DNA from: Tubulanus polymorphus
Taxonomy: Eukaryota; Nemertea; Palaeonemertea; Tubulaniformes; Tubulanidae
Direction: 5' to 3'
Length of the DNA: 23,000 nucleotides
Assembly (NCBI RefSeq): GCF_964204645.1
Contig: NC_134033.1
Coordinates: 1,354,631-1,377,630, forward strand
Positions within the stretch are counted from its first letter, which is position 1. Each line of letters opens with the position of its first letter. The translations under genes and the position numbers were made by a program. This document shows positions 10,195 to 17,700 of the stretch, piece after piece. The notes beneath the pieces are model-generated. The model was not told the origin of the DNA. It ran no database searches and worked only from the letters and a program-made list of their open reading frames with translations.

Positions 10195-10490
10195 AGGTTA
10201 TTATAGAACCAAAATGAGCTGAGACTGGTCTTAAGTTGTTAAATTGACTATAGAACCAAAATGAGCTTAGACTGGTCTTAAGTTGTTAGATTGGTTATAG
10301 AACTAAGATGAGCTTAGACTGGTCTTAAGTTGTTAGATTGGTTATAAAACCAAAATGAGCTTAGACTGGTCTTCAGTTATTCGATTGGTTATAGAACTAA
10401 TATGAGCTTAGACTGATCTTAAGTTGTTAGATCGGTTATAGAACCAAAATGAGTTTAGACTGGTCTTGTTAGATTGGCTATAGAACTAAG
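10195..10490. repeat. 47-bp tandem repeat array 1, six copies
   Basis: ATGAGCTTAGACTGGTCTTA-type units start at 10213, 10261, 10308, 10355, 10402 and 10449 (47-48 bp apart). Typical units hold the perfect hairpin TTGGTT-ATAG-AACCAA and the dyad AGAC-TG-GTCT. Confidence 0.94.
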
Positions 10491-11008
10491 GTCTTACACT
10501 TTCTATAAGGTTCTTCCCGTAAGCAAAAGATCGACGTGTACTACTCGACTTCTATTTGAAAATTATGCTTCGATTTAATTGATGATGGAATAAATTACTA
10601 GTACCATTATTAACTTGTGTTGCCGGGTAGCCGCGTCGTCAATTCGAAGTCGATTTCTCTTGTTTGGTAGTAATTTCGTCTGTTTCTGGATAATGACTGA
10701 AAATTACGGCAGTAGTTTTCGCCCACTCGTTACATGAGAGTTGAAAGCAGAAAATTCGCCCAGGTACGAATTTATAATTGATTTCAAACAATCCCCCGCT
10801 ACAAAATCGATTCGCCTGAAAGCAGATCTGCATGTAGTTTCATTGAGTCTCGTGGTGAAAACGTAAAGCCTAAGTTAAGACCGAAGAAGCTTTAGAGAAT
10901 TTCATAGTATAGTAACGGTGGTATAGATCTATTAAGATTGGTTCAGTTTCTGAGCATAGAATTACTAGGGCAAGATTACTTTGGCTTAGATCTAAGACTG
11001 GTCGTGTA
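10491..11008. other. Spacer between the two 47-bp arrays
   Basis: About 520 bp of unrelated sequence splits two arrays of the same repeat. The minus-strand open frame 10639-10833 has no recognisable features. I saw no terminal repeats that would make the spacer an obvious insertion. Confidence 0.45.
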
Positions 11009-11487
11009 AGAGTTAAAACTGGTCTTAGGTTGTTAGATTGGTTATATAACCAAATGAGCTGAGACTGGTCTTAAGTTGTTAGATTGGTTATATAACCAAA
11101 TGAGCTGAGACTGGTCTTAAGTTGTTAGATTGGTTATAGAACTAAAATGAGCTTAGGCTGGTCTTAAGTTGTTAGATTGGTTATAGAACCAAAATGAGCT
11201 TAGACTGGTCTTAAGTTGTTTGATTGGTTATAGAACCAAAATGAGCTTAGACTGGTCTTAAGTTGTTAGATTGGTAATAGAACTAAAATGAGTTTAGACT
11301 GGTCTTAAGTTGTTAGATTGGTTATAGAACTAAAATGAGCTTAGACTGATCTTAAGTTGTTAGATTGGTAATAGAACTAAATGAGTTTAGACAGGTCTTA
11401 AGTTGTTAGATTGGTTATAGAACCAAAATGAGCTTAAACTGGTCTTAAGTTGTTATATTGGTTATAGAACCAAAATGAGTTTAGACT
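11009..11487. repeat. 47-bp tandem repeat array 2, ten copies
   Basis: ATGAG anchors fall at 11054, 11100, 11147, 11194, 11241, 11288, 11335, 11381, 11428 and 11475 (46-47 bp), with a degenerate leader from 11009. Unit and orientation match array 1. Confidence 0.95.
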
Positions 11488-11989
11488 GAGCGTGAACCCT
11501 GACAATGGAACCGGCCTCATAATTTACTATACGGTTTAATATGACGAGAACTGGCAGCTGCCACGGTCATGAAACTAGATGTATTTATATTTATTATGTA
11601 TTTTATTGATATTTTCTCGTGTATTGAATTAAACCCCGCACGTGTTGATAGTAATTCGATTCTCGTCGGATCCAAATATCGCGAAAACACGACGAGGCAT
11701 CAAAAACATGAACGAAACGCGCGCTTGACATTTTCACATAATTCATCAATTTTATCGGGGAATTTGTGTTTGTTGTTGGGTCGGTCGATCGGTCGATATT
11801 TATTTTGGGGAAAGTGGAATCATTTTTCGAAGGCCTTTGGGTCGATATAAAAATCGAAACTTTTTAAAACCCACTTCAAGCAGTTTGATAGCTGTCAATC
11901 TTTTCGGTTCGATATGTCGTTTAGTTTCGATATATCGTTTAGTTTCCTGGCCAGTAGGTGGCGCTCGATGATATTGCAGCGCTCCCTAT
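11488..11989. other. No gene recognised; CTCF-like site near the end
   Basis: An open frame at 11569-11850 is AT-rich with no family features. AGTAGGTGGCGCTC at 11953-11966 fits the CTCF core AGGTGGCGC. Short ATATCG / CGATAT dyads lie at 11909-11935. Confidence 0.4.
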
Positions 11990-12453
11990 CGGTACTGATA
12001 CTAACTACTCTTTGCTATGCACGTGTATCTGGGTATAGAGACACAAGCGCCCCTAGTGGCACATACACTAACTGTGCTATGATTTATTGCAACAAATTTA
12101 TTTCATTTATCTATTGAGTGCCCAGATTCTAACTTATTTATGATTTATAACAGTATTAATGAGTGCCCCCTAGTGGTGCTGATACTAACTAAGCTATTTT
12201 TCATATATTCCAAGGTTTATGAGTGTCCCCTAGTGGTGCAGATACTAACTGAGCTATTTTTCATATATTCCAGGGTTTATGAGTGCCCCCTAGTGGTGCA
12301 GATACTAACTAAGCTATTTTTCATATGTTACAGGGTTAATGAGTGCCCCCTAGTGGTGCAGATACACACTGAGCTATTTTTCATATATTCCAGGGTTTAT
12401 GAGTGCCCCCTAGTGGTGCTGATACTAACTTAGCTATTTTTCATATATTCCAG
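11990..12453 (+). repeat. 60-bp tandem array made of duplicated 3' splice sites
   Basis: Five near-identical 60-bp units from about 12151 to 12450 (exact 60-bp register) follow two or three degenerate units back to about 11990. Each unit reads GAGTGCCCCCTAGTGGTG, GATACTAACT, a T-rich tract, TATTCCAG, GGTTTAT. CAG acceptors fall at 12151, 12271, 12331, 12391 and 12451; the 12211 copy is CAA. TACTAAC is intact at 12183, 12243, 12303 and 12423 and altered at 12363. The last copy is the real acceptor of neuroligin exon A. An open frame through the array (12140-12433) is only the repeat read in a non-exonic frame. Confidence 0.93.
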
Positions 12454-12639
12454 GGTTTATGAGTACTGTTGATGCTAACGCTGTTGGTAACTACGCTTTA
12501 CTGGATCTGGTGGCGGCGCTTTCGTGGATCAAAGCCAACATCGGTGCATTCGACGGTGACCCTGACCGAGTTACAGCTATGGGTCAAGGTTACGGAGCTG
12601 CACTGGTTGAACTATTGTTGGTGTCTCCAGTAATTCGTG
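12454..12639 (+). CDS. NLGN: Neuroligin exon A: nucleophile-elbow region of the esterase domain
   Basis: The exon follows TTCCAG at 12448-12453 and ends before GTAATT at 12640. It enters with GG completing a Gly codon, then reads FMSTVDANAVGNYALLDLVA and on through ALSWIKANIGAFDGDPDRV. This matches the family block GFxST...GNYGLLDQIxALxWIxxNIxxFGGDP. The elbow that is GESAG in active cholinesterases is GQGYG here, so the catalytic serine is replaced by glycine, as expected for a neuroligin. An ATG at 12459 lies inside the exon (the M of GFMST) and should not be taken as a start codon. The upstream edge is set by the last copy of a 60-bp tandem array. The exon leaves at phase 1 (CGT G|GTAATT). 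Confidence 0.93.
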
Positions 12640-14673
12640 GTAATTAGAAAATGCTATCTTTCTATTTCCTGCATCCTAAAAACGAAAGCAATAGATGAGT
12701 AGGATCCTCAGATTCCCTGGATTCAATAGGCTTTCAAATACTCTACATGTTAAAAGAGTGCGGATTCGGGCAAATGTTCAGAAGATTCTTGAATTGGGCC
12801 CAGATCTGTGGAACTGGGTCCTGGACATGGGATAACTTGCTTCAGGGCGATATAACCGTGGAACAGGTTACTATGGAGACTCAATCATCAGAAATTAGGC
12901 AAATCAATAGATCTCTTGATAAACTCAGATGAAGTTCATCATATATAGGGTGAATTTTACTAATCACCATTCAAAGAATATGATAAATTATGGATAGATT
13001 TTTATTTGAATCTGAGAACAAATCCGGGAGTTGTTATCTGAATGCACTCTAACGAACGATCCTCGCTTGCCACAAGTGGGGTCCTCGATTGCCACAGTCT
13101 GTGATTAACTTTCATTAACTTTCTGGTGTCTTAAGTTTCGCTGAATTTTACTCGAGTTTTCTAATTATTTCAGGTGGAAATCTTTTGCGTCGCGGAATAT
13201 CAATGAGTGGTTCGGCTTTATCGACGTGGGCGGTCACCGAACGTCCTCGATTCTACGCCAGGAAACTGGCGCACAAAGTCAACTGTAGTCAGTACATCGA
13301 CATCTCGGAAAGTCTCGTCAAGTGTTTCAAATCTCGCCGCGCCGAGACGTTAGTCAACGCCGACATCGAAGCGCCGAAATATTACGAGGCTTTCGGTCCG
13401 GTGATCTATCATCGAAGCGTCCTACAGAAAAACGTTAAAATATTACTGGAACGCGCGGAGAAGGCGGGACGGGATTCGGAATTACTGACGGGAGTCATGA
13501 AAAACGAGGGCTATTTCTACCTGAGCGATCGGGATATAGAACAGGGTGTGACAGTCGACCGTAAAAACCGGATCGTACGGACTTTCGTGCGGAACTGCTA
13601 TAAATTCCATCGGCAGAAAATCTTCGACATCCTATCACATCACTACGCGGATTGGGACCGCGAACAGGACAACGATACGACGCGGAACTCGGTGATGGAA
13701 CTACTCGGCGACGCGGAGTATGTAGCGCCGAGTATCGACTTCGCGCGTCGTCACGCACGCGTCGGCGCCACGTATTACTACGCGTTCACGTATCCGTCTC
13801 GCGTGGGCGTGTATCCGCGCTGGGCCGGCGGGATACACGGCGAGGATCTGATGTACGCGTTAGGAGCGCCCCTAGCGGACGGTATCGATCCGTTCCCGTC
13901 GACTTTCACGAGGTCCGAACGAATGTTGTCCGAGGCGGTGATGACCTATTGGACTAATTTCGCTAAAACGGGGTCAGTTTTTAACACGAAGATTTAAACT
14001 CACAGCGGCTGCGGTTGCTCTGGTTAAAGATATCCGGCGGATTGCAACTATCCACCTGTTCACTTTTGAGCAAGATGTCTTCGTATCTGTTGTATTTTGT
14101 CGATACATGGCCGATCAAAACGTTCCACAGTTTTACGATAACTTAAATTAGTTCATTTTCAATGAGTCAAACTCAACAACTGTGGAACTGAATCCAGGGC
14201 CCGGTTGTAAGCCATCGCTTAATTTTGAGATCAGTCTATACGACAAAAACTTAGTTCTATAGCCAAGCTTATAACTTAAGACAAGCCTTGATATTTAAGA
14301 CAACTTTTGGACTGATGTCACGTCTGCCCTGAATTTGAACGATTAGAAATGAAATATATTTATGACGAATTCGAATGAAGACTAAAAGGAAACGACACTT
14401 TTTCGGCTCATTTCTAGAGATTATCGTCAGGTTTGGCGAAATAGCGCATAAAAGGCCTAATCTTATTACTGCTACTGGTCTAGAGGAAATGTAGCCATTA
14501 TTTCAGCTCAATTGTTTTTTTTCCGTGTAGGGACCCGAACAAGCCGGAAGAACAGAAATCTGAACACGGAGGAAGCAGGGCTCCGAATAGATTCGTCGAT
14601 TTGACCTGGCCGGCATTTTTACCTCAAGATCGCTGGTTTTTACATATAGGTAAGTGTGTAAACAGCAGCTGCT

Positions 14674-14710
<37 letters not shown>

Positions 14711-17700
14711 TCAGGATGTCCCTCGAGAAGAGGGATAGAAACCTATAAATCAAAACATTTATAGGTTTCAAGAACCTTACAGCAAAAGGTAAAGTTCGTA
14801 AACAGCTCTGGGGAATACAGAACCGATTCAAGTAAAATCCTTGGTTTTCAAAAACCAAAGCAGTTCTTGGTTCCTTTAAGAGAAACAGAGACAAGTAAAG
14901 GTGTTACGATTTATATGAAATATAGTTTAACTAATTAAAATAATAATCAAAATCACCACAAGTTTGAATTACTTATGATTTAGTTTTCATCGATGCCGAT
15001 TAAGGGTGGCTCCAAAACTTTTTGGTTATTCAGCGTCATGATTGGGTAGCTCCGCGTGAACTGTCGGCTCACATTGCCGTTCGTGGAAATTTCTACATTT
15101 TTTTCTGTCTAATTTTTACGAACTTTTGCGTCTGTCAAAGATCGGTCATGTCAAATAGCGAATAAAAGATAACCACATTTCAGGCGAATCCCGACGGGAC
15201 TATTTCTGATCGCGCCGAGACCGAAATCACTACGCGCCGGACCGTATTACTCGTATCCGGTTTTCGAGCGTTGATCTGTCCCCAGGGGGCGCTCGAGTCA
15301 CGATCTGACGTGCTCAATCTTTGAATACGTCCGTCTGGCAATATCTATCGTCTGTCGGTAACGACAGCGATATCCGGGTGAGAAAAAAATACCACAGCCG
15401 CCACCAGGCGTTAAATTAATCATAACACCTTTACTCCTCGCTTGCCGCAGGTGAATACATATCGGACGATGGAAGATTCATGAATGGAGCTGTCCTTACC
15501 GTGGGGTGGTAGACCTGATAACGACTACTATTTCTAGTTTCTGATCAACCTCTCCCATAAAAATATCGAGCTTCAAATATCTACCACTTATCACGTGTAC
15601 TTTACGAACGAATTCCTTGAAGCGTCTTTTGATATCTATGATCTGCATTTTGTCGATTTTTTGAATTGATAGAAATAGATTAAATTCTTATTTATGAAGT
15701 CATTTTCTCGAAATAGAAACGAATCTTGTATAGACGGCATTTTTTTGTAAAATATTTTTTCGATCGTTTCCGTATAAAAGCATGGATTTTATTGCGCAAT
15801 TTGAAAATGTACCGTTTAGTGAAAGAGAATCTGTCAAAGCGTTCGCGAATGTTTCATGTATATGCGTAGATTTTCAATCGTTTCCGTTGTGACATGGCGA
15901 CCTCTATAGAACCCCCTATGACGTCATCATATTTCGAATCGTTGTAAATCTACCCGTAATGCGGTCAAAAATATGGACTAAAATCCGTGGATGAATTGAA
16001 TTCAAAATCCGTTTGAATCACCTGACGGTATATCAGTCAGTTTTCAGTCACGTTTAAACTCAAAGATGATGTCATAGGTGGATTTACGGAGGCAGCCATA
16101 TTTTCTCAAAGGGTCTATATTAGGATGTATAGCGATCATGTATACTGCATGTTCACCTATCTAATGCTGAGCCTCGTGAATCGTAGTTCAAATAAGTCAA
16201 ACGCCTTCCGTGTAGAGAATTTAGACATTTTTGTAGAACGTTTAGAATATTTTTCAACTTTCTGTCTGTAGAAAATCGAGAACATTTCCTGAAAACGTTT
16301 TCTCCGACATTTTGTAGAATATTCAGAATATTTTTTCTTCGACGTTTCTTCTCTGCACGCCTTTACTTTCATTCACAGCAGGTGTCGCCACCGGTCACCG
16401 TCGCACTGATTCTTCAGCTTCTTTAGCTGATTGGTCGATATCGCACCAACGCCATCTATTGGTCGATCACCTGATTGAAATAGAACGCGATCATTGGCAA
16501 ATCACTTAAAAGCACAATTAATGTGTCGTCACAAAACACAAGAAAAAAAATTTGAAAAATCGAAATCAAATTAAACCATATTATTGAAAAAAGCCAGGTT
16601 GGATCGAGAGATTACGTTAACCCTTAAGTTTTGCCCCTTTTATATAAACAAGTCCCCCTGGCGGCCAATTCTAAAAGATCGTTATCAAACATTACCCAAA
16701 GGTTTATGCATCCTTGATATTTAAAGGTCCAAATTCGGCAATTTCTGCTGGGAATGTTTTTCTTTGTCTTTTAATCTTTGCATCTTGCGTAGATTTTAGC
16801 GGCTGCAACTATAATACATATTTGATGAATAATCTGTCGTAACGCAGTGTAGCCTGCAATAAGAGTCACTAGTGCGGCACCGTGTCAAACGACAAACAAA
16901 AATTAAGTCGATTCTGGTTTTTTTAACAAAAATGAAATCAATTCTACGAATATTCATCAAAAAATTAAAACACCCGTTAGCTAAAAATAGATGACTAGGA
17001 TTCTATTTAAAGGGTATCATCGTTTTTTAAAGCTATTTTAATTAGCTTTCGAAAACGATTATACCCTTTAAATGGAAGAATGCTATTTTTGATTTCGCTT
17101 ATTCCCCTTTCACTTTGTATTCAGTTTCACTGGGAGGAATTAAATATCGGTGTAAAACCGAACTCTTTCGTTTGAACGAATTCTATTTTCGAAACTATCC
17201 TATTTGTTGTGCCCGCGGTTGTTAAAGACTTTTACGGCACGAAATTGAATCTGGCTTTCCCGAAAATAGCTAACAGTATTCGCCGAAATTTTGCTTTATA
17301 AGTTATTGTAAAATTTGCCTTGAGTTCAAGCTATATTTATAATACAAGAGCATAATTCGCAGATATTTTTGACTGAACGAATGCAGTTGTGACTCAACCG
17401 CGTCCTGAAATGCATTGTATTTGATACAAAAATACTAAAACCCACTGAATCCAGTTCAGATGTGAGTCTTGAGTTGAAATTAGTTCATCATCAATTACTG
17501 AACTCAAACTCATCGAATTAAACTGTTGAATTAACCTTGAACCGGGAATTCATTGCATCAACTACCAATTATCAAACATTGATAAATCTATAAAACCGGG
17601 CGGGTTGGCGATGGAGGTGCGTCTGTCTGTTTGTCTGTACGATCGAGGCTCAACGCTAGGTGGCAGCAGTGTGCGTTATAAACACGCCCTCTGTCAGAAA

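Noticed and set aside
12140-12433. 97-codon frame with repeats of ECPLVVQILT
   Set aside because: It reads through the 60-bp splice-site array in a frame different from exon A; repeat artefact.
1-12450. Search for the upstream neuroligin exons (esterase N-terminus, NYRLG-type motif, signal peptide)
   Set aside because: No stretch with a matching motif and a phase-1 donor was found; they probably lie upstream of the window, or were missed by eye.
13495-13957. Open frames on the opposite strand and in the +2 frame inside exon B
   Set aside because: Shadows of GC-rich neuroligin coding sequence; the exon B frame has clear homology and correct splice phases.
14640-14894. Minus-strand 84-codon frame with poly-Ala
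   Set aside because: Poly-Ala comes from the CAG tract; no other support.
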